A stretch of DNA of 64,000 bases, from the NCBI RefSeq assembly GCF_029893805.1, contig NZ_JARXYP010000002.1:1984001-2048000 (forward strand), read 5' to 3'. The translations under genes were made by a program, and so were the position numbers. Under the pieces are notes generated by a model. The model searched no databases. It was not told the origin of the DNA and saw only the letters and a list, made by a program, of their open reading frames with translations. The stretch comes from Streptomyces sp. SAI-135. Lineage in GTDB: Bacteria; Actinomycetota; Actinomycetes; Streptomycetales; Streptomycetaceae. This document shows positions 15,747 through 24,264 of the stretch, piece after piece. Within the stretch, counting starts at the first letter, position 1; the number at the start of each line of letters is the position of its first letter.

Positions 15747-15839
15747 CACCTCGGGATGGTGCACCAGGCCGAGGGCGGCGTCGAGCCGCCGTCGCATGCC
15801 GCCGGAGCAGCCCTTGACCGGACGCCGGGCGGCTGGCTC
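15747..15839 (-). pseudogene. Relic of a DrrA-type ABC transporter ATPase
   Basis: About 31 codons read EPAARRPVKGCSGGMRRRLD and continue AALGLVHHPEV. This matches the signature-motif segment of daunorubicin-resistance-type (DrrA) ATPases, whose usual form is DRPVKGYSGGMRRRLDLA followed by a GLVGRPEV-like stretch. The Walker A and Walker B segments are absent, and the frame runs into unrelated sequence on both sides. This is a decayed fragment of a former antibiotic-export gene. It lies between the SIP terminator and the permease operator. Confidence 0.6.
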
Positions 15840-15910
15840 CGCAAGGGCGTGAGGACTTGGGCCCAGCCCGGACACGGCCCCGTCATGCACCGGAAACAGC
15901 ACCTCCCTAA

Positions 15911-15930
15911 TTTCTGTCGCCCGACAGGAA
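15911..15930. promoter_or_regulatory. Inverted-repeat operator shared with the guanidine/urea operon (copy A)
   Basis: TTTCTGTCGCCCGACAGGAA is an imperfect 20-bp palindrome that ends 24 bases before the permease start codon. A second copy at 27088-27107 lies at exactly the same distance from the first gene of the carboxylase operon. The 14 bases CCCTAATTTCTGTC are identical at both places. I infer that the TetR regulator encoded at 26132-26770 binds here. Confidence 0.7.
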
Positions 15931-15954
15931 TTCGCCGCCTAAGGCAGGTGCCGC

Positions 15955-17493
15955 GTGACGACGACCAGCCCCTCCGACGTCCGTCCCGATCCCCCGCACT
16001 CCCCCTCCCCCTCCCCCTCCCCCGACGACCGGTCCCTCGCGGAGTTCGGCTACCACCAGGAGCTGCACCGCAGCCTGGGGCGGTACGCGTCCTTCGCTGC
16101 GGGGTTCTCCTTCATCTCGGTCCTGACGACCGTCTTCCAGTTCTTCGCCTTCGGCTACGCGTTCGGCGGCCCCGTCTTCTTCTGGGCCTGGCCGGCGGTG
16201 CTGGTCGGACAACTGCTGGTGGCGGCCTGCTTCGCGGAACTGGCGGCTCGCTACCCCCTCTCGGGCGCGATCTACCAGTGGTCCTCCCGCCTCTCGAACC
16301 TCACCTTCGGCTGGTTCGCCGGCTGGATCATGGTGATCGGGCAGATCGTCGTGGTCGCCGCGGCGGCGCTGGCCCTGCAGATGGTGCTCCCGGCGATCTG
16401 GTCCGGCTTCCAGCTGGTCGGCACCGACCCGGCGCCGACCTCGGCGGACGGGGCGGCGAACGCGGCGGTCCTGGGCGTGGTCCTGCTGGTCCTGACGACC
16501 GTCGTGAACGTCCTCGACAACCGGGTCCTGTCCCTGGTCAACCGGGTCGGCGTCACCGCCGAGATCATCGGCGCCGTCCTGATCGTCGTGCTGCTGCTGA
16601 CCCACTCCGAGCGCACGCCGGGCATCACCTTCCACACCGCGGGCGCCGCGCAGAACGGCCTGTTCGGGGCACTGCTGGTGGGCTCCTTCACGGCGGCGTA
16701 CGTGATGATCGGCTTCGACAGCGCGGGCGAGATGAGCGAGGAGACCCGGTCCCCGCGCCGCACCGCGCCCCGCACGATCCTCACGGCGCTCGGCGCGGCC
16801 GGCGCGCTCGGCGGCCTGATCGTCCTGGGCGGCCTGCTCGCCGCGCCCAGCCTCACCGACGGGCGCCTTGCGGTCGACGGTCTCAGCTACGTCCTGACCA
16901 GCAGCCTGGGCGACGGTGTCGGCAAGGCTCTGCTGGCCGACGTGGTGGTCGCGATCGCGGTGGCCACGCTCGCCATCCAGACAGCGGCCTGCCGCATGCT
17001 CTTCTCCATGGCCCGCGACGGCCAACTGCCCTTCGCGGGCCGCCTCGCGCGCGTGAACCCCCGCACGGGCATGCCCACGGCCCCCGCCCTGGTCGTCGGC
17101 ATCCTGGCCGCCGCCCTGCTCCTGCTCAACTTCGCCTCACCGGAGGCGTTCCTGGCGATCGGCACGACCTGCATCGTGATGCTGTACCTGGCGTACGCGA
17201 TGGTCACGGGCCCCCTGCTGCTCCGGCGCGTGCGGGGCGAGTTCAGCTCATCGGGCACCGACGAGGAGGGCGCCCGCCTGTTCTCCCTGGGACGCTGGGG
17301 CATCCCGGTCAACGCCCTGGCCCTGCTCTACGGCCTCCTGATGACCGTCAACCTGGCGTGGCCGAGGGCGGAGGTGTACGACCCGGCGGGCGGGCACTGG
17401 TACTTCCAGTGGTTCACCGTGTTGTTCTTGGGGGGCACGGTGGGGTTGGGCATGACGTGGCGGGCGGTGCGCAGGCGTACGTCGGCGGGGTAG
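15955..17493 (+). CDS. APC-family permease, probable permease of the urea/guanidine carboxylase system
   Basis: This 512-residue amino acid-polyamine-organocation transporter has about twelve membrane segments. Its variable N-terminus contains a Ser-Pro repeat encoded by CCCTCC units. The segment ELAARYPLSGAIYQWSSRL and the glycine-rich GFDSAGEMSEETRSPRR are typical of this family. It starts with GTG at 15955. A family of APC permeases is genetically linked to urea-carboxylase genes, and here the link is through the promoter: the operator at 15911-15930 repeats that of the carboxylase operon at 27 kb, with identical spacing. The likely substrate is therefore guanidine or a related compound, but amino acids cannot be excluded from sequence alone. 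Confidence 0.82.
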   Translation: MTTTSPSDVRPDPPHSPSPSPSPDDRSLAEFGYHQELHRSLGRYASFAAGFSFISVLTTVFQFFAFGYAFGGPVFFWAWPAVLVGQLLVAACFAELAARYPLSGAIYQWSSRLSNLTFGWFAGWIMVIGQIVVVAAAALALQMVLPAIWSGFQLVGTDPAPTSADGAANAAVLGVVLLVLTTVVNVLDNRVLSLVNRVGVTAEIIGAVLIVVLLLTHSERTPGITFHTAGAAQNGLFGALLVGSFTAAYVMIGFDSAGEMSEETRSPRRTAPRTILTALGAAGALGGLIVLGGLLAAPSLTDGRLAVDGLSYVLTSSLGDGVGKALLADVVVAIAVATLAIQTAACRMLFSMARDGQLPFAGRLARVNPRTGMPTAPALVVGILAAALLLLNFASPEAFLAIGTTCIVMLYLAYAMVTGPLLLRRVRGEFSSSGTDEEGARLFSLGRWGIPVNALALLYGLLMTVNLAWPRAEVYDPAGGHWYFQWFTVLFLGGTVGLGMTWRAVRRRTSAG

Positions 17494-17526
17494 CGGGGTG
17501 CGCAAGCGTACGTCGGGGACGGGCGC

Positions 17527-17554
17527 GGGAAGTGCCCTCCCGTAGTCACTTCCC
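17527..17554. terminator. Hairpin between convergent permease and acetyltransferase genes
   Basis: An 8-bp stem (GGGAAGTG / CACTTCCC) with a 12-base loop lies in the 80-base gap between two convergent stop codons and could serve both genes. Confidence 0.6.
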
Positions 17555-17573
17555 GTCCGTCTCCCTCCGCCCC

Positions 17574-18155
17574 TCAGTCGCCCCGCACGCGCGCGTGCAG
17601 ATGCATGTCGTGCCAGCCGTCCGGATGCAGCACCGCACTCCGTTTGGTGCCTTCCAGGAGGAAGCCCGCCTTGTCCGCGACCCGGCAGGACGCCTCGTTG
17701 CGGACGGCATGCAGGAGCTCGAGTCGGTGGAAACCGACGTCGTCGAGAGCCCAGTGGGACAGGGCGACCGCGGCACGCGCCGCGACACCCCGCCCTCGCG
17801 CCTGCTGGGTCGTCCAGTACGCCATCTCGGCCTGCCCGTCGTCGAGTTGGATCTCGCGCAGCGCCACCCGGCCGAGCAACAGGCCGGTGCCGACGTCCAC
17901 CACGGCCCATTGAGCGGTCCTTTCCTGGGCCCACGCCCCGCGCCACTCCGCGATCCAGCCGCCGACCTCCTCCACGGAGTCGGCGGCACGGGCATGCCAC
18001 TGGTGCATCACCGGGTCCTGGAACGCGGCGTGGACCGCGGAAGCGTCCTCGGCCCGCCAGGGGCGCAGGAGCAGGCCGTCACCGGTGGGCAGGGTGGGCT
18101 GGACGGTGCGGGAGAGGGTGCCGGGTGTAAGCACCGGGCGGGTGAGGTACGGCAT
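17574..18155 (-). CDS. GNAT-family N-acetyltransferase (RimJ/RimL-like)
   Basis: This 193-residue protein has the GNAT fold typical of ribosomal-protein-Ser/Ala acetyltransferases. It contains LLLRPWRAEDASAVHAAF (beta1-alpha1), AYWTTQQARGRGVAARAAVA (acetyl-CoA pyrophosphate loop, R/Q-x-x-G-x-G/A) and LELLHAVRNEASCRVADKAG. The frame is open far upstream, but homology begins only after ATG at 18155 (PYLTRPVLTPG). The substrate may be a protein N-terminus or an antibiotic; the sequence does not say which. Confidence 0.85.
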   Translation of the reverse strand: MPYLTRPVLTPGTLSRTVQPTLPTGDGLLLRPWRAEDASAVHAAFQDPVMHQWHARAADSVEEVGGWIAEWRGAWAQERTAQWAVVDVGTGLLLGRVALREIQLDDGQAEMAYWTTQQARGRGVAARAAVALSHWALDDVGFHRLELLHAVRNEASCRVADKAGFLLEGTKRSAVLHPDGWHDMHLHARVRGD

Positions 18156-18783
18156 GACCCGCATCCTGCCAACCGCGCGAGACGCATCCCAACGGGTTTT
18201 GTTCTCACCGAAGATGAGACGCGGACACTCGGTACGCGCCCTGGGCCGGCGACCCTCGCCACCCGGTCCGCCCGGATCGGACGCGCCGTCCCCGCACCGA
18301 ACTTGCTTCCCAACTGCCGCAAACGAGGGTGGTACCCGCGGCGCATCGGCGGCCTGGAATGCGCGGCCGTGCATCCGGCGGCCAGGGGATCCACTCCGTG
18401 CGCCGGGGCTGCGCCCCCTTTCCCGCGGCCGGAAATCGTCGCATGGTGCGAAGTGGTGGGCTGTCAGGGCGAATTGCGAGCATGAGCGGTGTCGCACCCG
18501 GGCCCGTGAGGGTGGTGGCCGGATGGCTGCGATGTGTGGCGGGAGGGGTTGGGGGCGTGGGGCGTGTGAGGCGCGTACGCCGCCGGTTGAACCGTGTACC
18601 AGTGCGAATCCTCCCGTGCCGAACACCCGTATTTTACCGACCGCGCTGTCCGGAATGTCACCGAGATCAGCGCACCGGATTCCCTTGGACGCACCCCTCG
18701 CCACCGTCCACCGCAGTGCCCCGCACCAGCGTCAACTCGCCCCGCACAGTTGACGAAACCCATGGTGGCACTGGAAGGTAGGG
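18156..18783. other. Gene-poor stretch
   Basis: About 630 bases without a gene I can support. Open frames on both strands here lack the third-position GC pattern of this genome, and their translations look like nothing I recognise. The first 80 bases are the promoter region of the acetyltransferase. Around 18590-18650 the sequence is poorer in GC than its surroundings, which suggests decayed or foreign DNA. Confidence 0.6.
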
Positions 18784-19041
18784 ATGATCCACGACCTCGC
18801 CTGCGACAACGCTGTCGTGGCGGTGGTGGCCACCGATTCTCCGTACCGTCCGGCTGCCGCCGCGAAGACCACGGCCGCCGGGCACGCGGTTGACGAGGCC
18901 GGTTTCGTGCACGAGTTCAGCCACGCCGCGATCGCGGCGCAAGGAACACAACGCGTAGTTCATGGACTTCGTCGACTCCGTCACCCGGAGGGCATCATGA
19001 ATGGCTCTGCTCCAGGCGAGTCGCCCGGGCCGTTCCACTGA
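18784..19041 (+). CDS. Small hypothetical open frame, possibly a gene remnant
   Basis: This is an 85-codon frame with ATG at 18784 and a GGAAGGTAGGG ribosome-binding site just before it. The first 57 codons show the strong GC third-position preference of real Streptomyces genes. After about 18955 the codon pattern breaks down. In the +1 frame at that point the peptide would end a few codons later, as KEHNA plus stop, so a small frameshift is possible. I do not recognise the product, and no motif or membrane segment is visible. It precedes the frameshifted terpene synthase gene, which supports the view that this stretch is decaying. Confidence 0.3.
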   Translation: MIHDLACDNAVVAVVATDSPYRPAAAAKTTAAGHAVDEAGFVHEFSHAAIAAQGTQRVVHGLRRLRHPEGIMNGSAPGESPGPFH

Positions 19042-19208
19042 TCGGGCACGCACTCCTCGCCGGGCGCACGTCACCCTGGCTGTGACCCGCGCCCCCTCGC
19101 GTCCCGAGTACCCCGGAACGCCTTTCGATTCCGTGTCCTACCCAAGCCGAAGGACCTGAGAAGGACTGGCCATTCCAGGTCTTGGATACGCGACGGGAGA
19201 TCAGCACG

Positions 19209-20221
19209 ATGAGTATTACCTCGTCCTCGATACCTTACGCGTGGCGGGAGAATCCGAGCGCCGACCTGCTGCGGCATGACGGTGACACGTGGACCTACAG
19301 CATGGGGCTCCTGCCCGTCTCAGCCACTCCGGACGAGTGGTCCGCCATTCGACTGCCCGAATGTGCCGCGTGGTGCTATCCAGTCGCACCGAGGGACGAG
19401 TTGTTCCTCATGTACCACGTGTACGCGTGGATGTTCGCCCTGGACCTGCTGTTCGTGCGGACTTTCAAGGCCGATCGCGATCTCGACGGCGCACGGGCCA
19501 TGGTCGACCGGCTACCACTGTTCATGCCCCTGGACGGCTCCGCCCGGGCGATGCCCGAGCCGCAGAACCCCATCGAGAGGTCTCTCGCCGACATATGGCT
19601 GCGGCTGGCCCCGACCCGGACCACGGCGTGGAAACGCGACATGCTGCAAGCGCAGATGGACTACGCCGAAGGGCAGTGCTGGGAGCTGGAATGCATACGC
19701 GACAGGCGGATCCCCGATCCGAGCGAGTACCTGGTCCGCCGTCGCGGCTCGTACGGCGGTCCCGTCGGGATCTGCCTCGCCGAGCACGTGGCAGGTGCGG
19801 AGGTGCCGGTGCAGGTGCGCCGCTCTCGGCCGTTTCGGGCACTCATGGATGCCTGGACGGACATCCAGGCGCTCCACAACGACATCCGCTCGTATCGCCG
19901 CGAGGTCGAGGACGAGGACGAGACATGCAATTCCGTCCTCGTGTTCGCCAGGTTCCTGGAACTCACCATCGACGAGGCCGCGGCCTCGGTTTCGCGCGGC
20001 TGCGTACGGCCAGGCTGTCGGAGTACGAGCACCTGGAGACCACTCAGCTGCCGGAGCTCTGCGAGCAGCTGCGGCTGGGCAGCGAGGGCCGCGAGCAGGT
20101 GTCCTCCGTGTTGAAGGCGATGCGTGACCACCTCACCGGCTTTCACGTCTGGCAGGACAGCGCCACGCGGTATGAGGCGCCGGCCCCCGGGCAAAGCCCC
20201 TCCAGCAGGCTTGGGTCCTGA
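19209..20221 (+). pseudogene. Class I terpene synthase, frameshifted
   Basis: The frame from ATG 19209 (GGGAGA upstream) encodes a terpene cyclase related to geosmin/germacradienol-type synthases up to about 19995. The homology then continues in another frame (RLSEYEHLETTQLPELCEQL) to a stop at 20221. One missing base in GGTTTCG near 19990-19998 explains the break; repaired, the protein would be about 337 residues, normal for the family. The NSE metal triad NDIRSYRRE is intact, and the RY pair near the C-terminus is present. The aspartate-rich motif, normally like DDHFLE, reads DLLFVR, so the second Asp and the Glu are lost. Two independent defects suggest a dead or neofunctionalised gene; a sequencing error could explain only the frameshift. 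Confidence 0.82.
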
Positions 20222-20306
20222 CAGCCAGAGCCGGTTCCCGTCCTCACCTCGCATCCCCGTCCGCCAGCGTCTCGGTTGTCGGCTCCGCCTCGTACGCTTG
20301 ATCGTG

Positions 20307-21251
20307 ATGAGACGCCGTACTCCAGCCCCGCCCCCTCCCCTGCCCCAGCGCGACGGGGTCGATCCGGTGCGGGTGCGGCTGCCGCCCGGCGACTCCTGGG
20401 CGACCGTGCGAGACCATCTCGTGGCGCGGCTCGCGGCCGGGGCCGAGGTGATCGACGGGATGCTGGAGGCCGGCCACATCGTGGATGCCACCGGACGCCC
20501 GGTGACACGTGACTCGGCGTACGTGCCGGGCATGTCCGTGTGGTTCCACCGGGAGATGCCGGACGAGGAGCGGGTCCCGTTCCCCATCGACGTCATCTAC
20601 CGGGACGAACACCTGGTGGTCGCCGACAAGCCGCACTTCCTCGCCACCACCCCGCGCGGCAGCCATGTCGCCGAGACGGCCCTGGCACGGCTGCGCCGGG
20701 AGCTGGCCATTCCCACGCTGGGCGCCGCGCACCGGCTGGACCGGCTGACAGCCGGCCTGGTGATGTTCACCGTGCGACCCGAGGAGCGTGGCGCCTATCA
20801 GTCGCTGTTCCGGGACAGGCTCGTGGCGAAGGAGTACGAAGCCGTGGCCCCGTACGACCCCGCGCTCGCCCTGCCCCGCACCGTGCGCAGTCGCATCGTC
20901 AAGGAGCGCGGCATCCTGGCGGCCCGGGAGGTCGAGGGCGAGCCCAACGCCGTCAGCCGGATCGAGTTGCTGGAACACCGTGGCGAGCTGGCCCGGTACC
21001 GGCTGACGCCGGGTACCGGGCAGACGCACCAGCTGAGGGTGCACATGAGCGCTCTGGGTGTCCCGATCCTCGGCGACCCCCTCTACCCGGTGGTCACCGC
21101 CCCCGTGCCACCCGGCGACTTCCGTCGTCCCCTCCAACTGCTCGCGCGCGTACTGACGTTCACGGATCCGGTCACGGGACGCGAGCACCGGTTCGTCAGC
21201 CCGCGGGTGCTGCGGGCCTGGTCGTCGTACGAGGAATGGGCGGCCGGGTAG
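20307..21251 (+). CDS. RluA-family pseudouridine synthase
   Basis: This 314-residue protein has the RluA/RluD catalytic signature AHRLDRLTAGLVMF, with the nucleophilic Asp, followed by the conserved YEAVAPYDP, GQTHQLRVHMSALG and GDPLYP segments. It isomerises uridine in rRNA or tRNA. The N-terminal 50 residues form an S4-like region. There is no ribosome-binding site before ATG 20307 (or the adjacent GTG 20304), but a TACGCT -10-like hexamer lies 6-9 bases upstream, so the mRNA may be leaderless. It converges with the P450 gene, leaving only 16 bases between stop codons. Confidence 0.9.
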   Translation: MRRRTPAPPPPLPQRDGVDPVRVRLPPGDSWATVRDHLVARLAAGAEVIDGMLEAGHIVDATGRPVTRDSAYVPGMSVWFHREMPDEERVPFPIDVIYRDEHLVVADKPHFLATTPRGSHVAETALARLRRELAIPTLGAAHRLDRLTAGLVMFTVRPEERGAYQSLFRDRLVAKEYEAVAPYDPALALPRTVRSRIVKERGILAAREVEGEPNAVSRIELLEHRGELARYRLTPGTGQTHQLRVHMSALGVPILGDPLYPVVTAPVPPGDFRRPLQLLARVLTFTDPVTGREHRFVSPRVLRAWSSYEEWAAG

Positions 21252-21267
21252 CTCCGGTCCCCTCGGC

Positions 21268-22725
21268 TCACTCGCCACGCCACCAGCGCAGCAGACGCTG
21301 CAACGCCCCAAGCCGTACAGGCTGTTCGGGCACCGGCGCCGGAGCGGTGGCCACCGGGGCCTCCGGCTCCCGCTGCGGTGTGCTGACCTGCCAGTCGGTG
21401 CGGCGCTGGGACGGGGCCGGGTGGGCGGGGCGGGCCATGACGTCCTGCTGCGGCTTCGGCGCGAACTTCACCGGCAAGGCCACCAGGTGCCGGTTGGAGA
21501 TGGTCTCCTCCCACTCCAGCTCGTCCTCGTCGCAGGCGAGTTCCGCGTCGGGAAGCCGGGTCAGCAGCGCGTCGACGCCGACATCGGCGATGGCACGGCC
21601 GATGTCCTGGCCCGGGCACTCGTGGGGGCCTCCGCTGAAGGCGAGGTGGGAACGGTTGCCGTGCATGTGGGCCTTGGTGTCGGGACGGACACGCGGATCG
21701 ACGTTGCCCGGAGCGATACCCAGGATCAGGCCGTCGCCCTTGCGAATACGCTGACCACCCAACTCGGCGTCCTGCTTGGCGAAGTATCCAAGGATGGTGC
21801 TGAACGGCGGTTCGTCCCACATGGACTGCTCCACCGCTTGCGGCACCGTCATCTGCCCGCCGTTCAACTGGGCACGGAACCGCGGGTCGGTGAGCACCAC
21901 CCTCAGTACGTTGGCCAGCAGGTTGGCGGTGCTCTCGTACGCGATGATCAGGACGAGCCGCAGGTGTTGGCTGACCTCCTGATCGGTGAGCCGGGCGGGG
22001 TGATTGATGAGGTGGCTGGTGAAGTCGTCCTCGGGTTCGGCCCGGCGGCGGGCCGTCAGCCGCATCAGGACGCCCATGATGTACTCGTTGCTGGCGATGG
22101 CTGTCTCGGTACCTTTGGGCAGGTCGCGAGCGGCCTCGACGATCCGGTCGTTGTACTCGTCGGGCATGCCGAGGATCTCGCACATCACCATCATCGGCAG
22201 GCGCTCGGCGAACTGGCTGACCAGGTCGGCGCTGCCCCGCTCACAGAACTTGTTGACGAGGTGCTGGGTCGCGCGGTTGATGTGGCGGCGGACCCCACGG
22301 TGGTCGATGGTCGAGATGGCGCCGTTGACCGCGCCACGGAGCCTCAGATGCTCGTCGCCCTCGGCGTGGCAGCACAGCGGCTGCCAGGCAAGGTGCGGCA
22401 TGAGCGGGTGATCCGGCTTGACGGTGCCGTCCTGCATGGGGCCCCACAACCGGGTGTCACGGCTGAAGTGCGAGGGGGTACGCACCAGGTGCATGTTCTC
22501 GCTGTGACCGAGCACCACCCAGATCGGCACGTCATCGTGCACCAGAGCGGGAGCCACGGTCCCGTGCTCGGCACGCAGTTCCTCGTACACGGCCTCCAGG
22601 TTCTCCGCCCCGGGGCCGTACAACCGACGCAGTCCACCGGGGCCGACGCCGTGCGCGGGACAGCCGGGCGGCGGCGTGGCCGTGGGGTGATCAATACCGG
22701 CCGGGGAAAAGGATTCAGGCGTCAC
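21268..22725 (-). CDS. rarE: Conservon cytochrome P450 (RarE, CYP157-like) lacking the ExxR motif
   Basis: This 485-residue P450 has a normal haem loop, FSGGPHECPGQ, with the Cys ligand, and an I-helix IIAYESTANLL that keeps the acid-alcohol pair. The K-helix position normally occupied by ExxR reads EQSMW, so the otherwise near-universal Arg is a Trp. CYP157-family enzymes of Streptomyces conservons are known for exactly this loss. A Pro-rich C-terminal tail of about 70 residues follows the P450 fold. It is the last gene of the rarA-E cluster, 111 bases after rarD. Its substrate is unknown; in the conservon it may be a redox partner or effector of the GTPase switch. Confidence 0.9.
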   Translation of the reverse strand: MTPESFSPAGIDHPTATPPPGCPAHGVGPGGLRRLYGPGAENLEAVYEELRAEHGTVAPALVHDDVPIWVVLGHSENMHLVRTPSHFSRDTRLWGPMQDGTVKPDHPLMPHLAWQPLCCHAEGDEHLRLRGAVNGAISTIDHRGVRRHINRATQHLVNKFCERGSADLVSQFAERLPMMVMCEILGMPDEYNDRIVEAARDLPKGTETAIASNEYIMGVLMRLTARRRAEPEDDFTSHLINHPARLTDQEVSQHLRLVLIIAYESTANLLANVLRVVLTDPRFRAQLNGGQMTVPQAVEQSMWDEPPFSTILGYFAKQDAELGGQRIRKGDGLILGIAPGNVDPRVRPDTKAHMHGNRSHLAFSGGPHECPGQDIGRAIADVGVDALLTRLPDAELACDEDELEWEETISNRHLVALPVKFAPKPQQDVMARPAHPAPSQRRTDWQVSTPQREPEAPVATAPAPVPEQPVRLGALQRLLRWWRGE

Positions 22726-22836
22726 GATGGTCGCTCCGGAGCTGAGGTCGATCTGGTCTGAGGAAAGTCGTGGGCTGCCCCGGCCCGAACGGTTCGAGTG
22801 CGGCCGGGAGCGTCGGGGAAGTCGTGCGTCTCGGGC

Positions 22837-23457
22837 TCACACAGGAGCCTTCTCCACCGCCAGCGAGTGCAGGAACCGCATCAGGGTCATCAGCACGTCC
22901 CGGCTGGACGCCCGTCGGCGGGCGTCGCACTCGACGATGGGGATGTCCTCGCTGAGGTCGAGCGCGGCGCGCAGGTCCTCGATCGCGTGGCGGGGGCCGT
23001 CCGGGAAGGTGTTGACGGCGACGACGAAGGGAACGCCCCGTTCCTCCAGGCGGTCCATGACGTCGAAGCTGACTTCGAGGCGTCGGGTGTCCACCAGGAC
23101 CACCGCACCGAGTGCGCCTTCGAACAGGCCGTTCCACAGGAACCAGAAGCGCTCCTGGCCGGGGGTTCCGAAGAGGTACAGCACCAGTTGCTCGGTGATG
23201 CTGATGCGGCCGAAGTCCATGGCCACGGTGGTGGCGGTCTTGGTCTCGGAGCCGTAGTCGTCGTCGACCCCGATGCCGGCCTGGGTCATGGTCTCCTCGG
23301 TGGTCAGCGGTTTGATCTCGCTGACCGAGCCGACCATGGTCGTCTTGCCGACGCCGAAGCCGCCGACGATGACGATCTTCACCGCCGCCTGGGCCGTGTG
23401 GGGCAGGTGGTCCTCGGTGCGCGGACCGGGGATGGTGTCAGAGCCTTTGAAGTCCAT
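22837..23457 (-). CDS. rarD: Conservon small GTP-binding protein (RarD/CvnD)
   Basis: This 206-residue Ras/MglA-like GTPase has P-loop GGFGVGKTT (near residues 32-40), switch II GTPGQERFW, and NTFPD in the place of the usual NKxD. Conservon GTPases are thought to cycle under control of the kinase-like CvnA and the roadblock protein CvnB at the membrane. In S. coelicolor and S. griseus the equivalent cluster (rar/cvn9) affects aerial mycelium formation. The start overlaps the rarC stop by 20 bases. Confidence 0.92.
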   Translation of the reverse strand: MDFKGSDTIPGPRTEDHLPHTAQAAVKIVIVGGFGVGKTTMVGSVSEIKPLTTEETMTQAGIGVDDDYGSETKTATTVAMDFGRISITEQLVLYLFGTPGQERFWFLWNGLFEGALGAVVLVDTRRLEVSFDVMDRLEERGVPFVVAVNTFPDGPRHAIEDLRAALDLSEDIPIVECDARRRASSRDVLMTLMRFLHSLAVEKAPV

Positions 23458-23860
23458 GCATCACCGCTTCGAGGAGGGAACGGTCGGCGAGCGCCTGGCG
23501 GATCACCGGGGCGCGCGCCGTCACCAGTTCGGCCGTCAGCAGCTCGGTGAGCAGGACGGTCACCACGCTGAACGGCAGGCTGAGATAGGCCGACAGCTCG
23601 GCCACGGACAGGGGGGCCGTGCAGAGCCGGAGCAGCGCCGCCTGCTCGGGCGTGGCGGAGGGCGGTGGGTCGGCGTGCGCCACGATTAAGGTGACCAGGT
23701 CGAGCTCCGAGCGCTCGGCTCCGTCGGGGCCGGTGATGACGTAGAGCCGCTCGGGGTTCTTCTTCGGTCCCTCGGGTGGGCCCTGGCCCTCCTGCGGGGG
23801 TTGTGGGGTCGGTTCCGGGCTGGCCTTGGAGAATCGCCGTCGGCGTTGCGGAGGAGTCAT
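23438..23860 (-). CDS. rarC: Conservon DUF742 protein (RarC/CvnC)
   Basis: This 140-residue DUF742 protein has a Pro-rich N-terminus (about 45 residues), then the family core RLYVITGPDGAERSELDLVT and a winged-helix-like C-terminal part. Its biochemical role in conservons is unknown. Its ATG overlaps the rarB stop by four bases and its 3' end overlaps rarD by 20 bases. Confidence 0.92.
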   Translation of the reverse strand: MTPPQRRRRFSKASPEPTPQPPQEGQGPPEGPKKNPERLYVITGPDGAERSELDLVTLIVAHADPPPSATPEQAALLRLCTAPLSVAELSAYLSLPFSVVTVLLTELLTAELVTARAPVIRQALADRSLLEAVMHGLQRL

Positions 23861-24264
23861 ACGGTCTGCCCGTTGCGTCGGGGCGGACTCGTGAGGTGCG
23901 CGCCGATGCGGACGACCAGATCGCTCATGCGGGCGCTCATGTGGCCGGGTTCGGTGATGATGTCGGAGAGCACCGCGAGATAGGCGTTGGGGCCCGCGGC
24001 CATCAGGTAGAAGTAGCCGCCGTGGATCTCGATCAGGACCATCTTCATCTTGCCGTCGCTGCCGGGGATCTCCCCGGCGACCGCGCCTGCCAGGCTCTGC
24101 AGGCCCGCGCAGGCCGCGGCGACGCGGTCGGCGGTGTCCGGATCACCGCCGTGACGGGCGATGCGCAGGCCGTCGGCGGAGAGCACCACGATCATCTGGA
24201 TGCCCGGTACGCCTTTGGCGAGGTCCTGGAGCATCCAGTCGAAGTTGCCTCGCTGCTGGATCAC
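23857..24264 (-). CDS. rarB: Conservon roadblock/LC7 protein (RarB/CvnB)
   Basis: This 135-residue protein is a roadblock/LC7 domain throughout (FDWMLQDLAKGVPGIQMIVV at the start, then VLSADGLRIARHGG). Proteins of this type act as GTPase-activating or regulatory partners of MglA-like GTPases. GTG at 24264 overlaps the rarA stop (GTGA), so A, B, C and D are all translationally coupled. Confidence 0.92.
   Translation of the reverse strand: MIQQRGNFDWMLQDLAKGVPGIQMIVVLSADGLRIARHGGDPDTADRVAAACAGLQSLAGAVAGEIPGSDGKMKMVLIEIHGGYFYLMAAGPNAYLAVLSDIITEPGHMSARMSDLVVRIGAHLTSPPRRNGQTV

Noticed and set aside
17248..18000. 250-codon minus-strand frame across the permease end and acetyltransferase gene
   Set aside because: It is in a different frame from the GNAT motifs and shows only Arg/Gly-rich shadow composition.
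18560..18640. tRNA-like stretch around GTGCGAATCCTCCC
   Set aside because: It resembles a T-loop only loosely, and no acceptor stem, D-arm or anticodon arm could be paired.
18667..19074. 135-codon minus-strand frame in the gene-poor stretch
   Set aside because: Codon third positions are not GC-biased in this frame and no start signal is present; the opposite-strand small frame at 18784 is the better, though weak, candidate.
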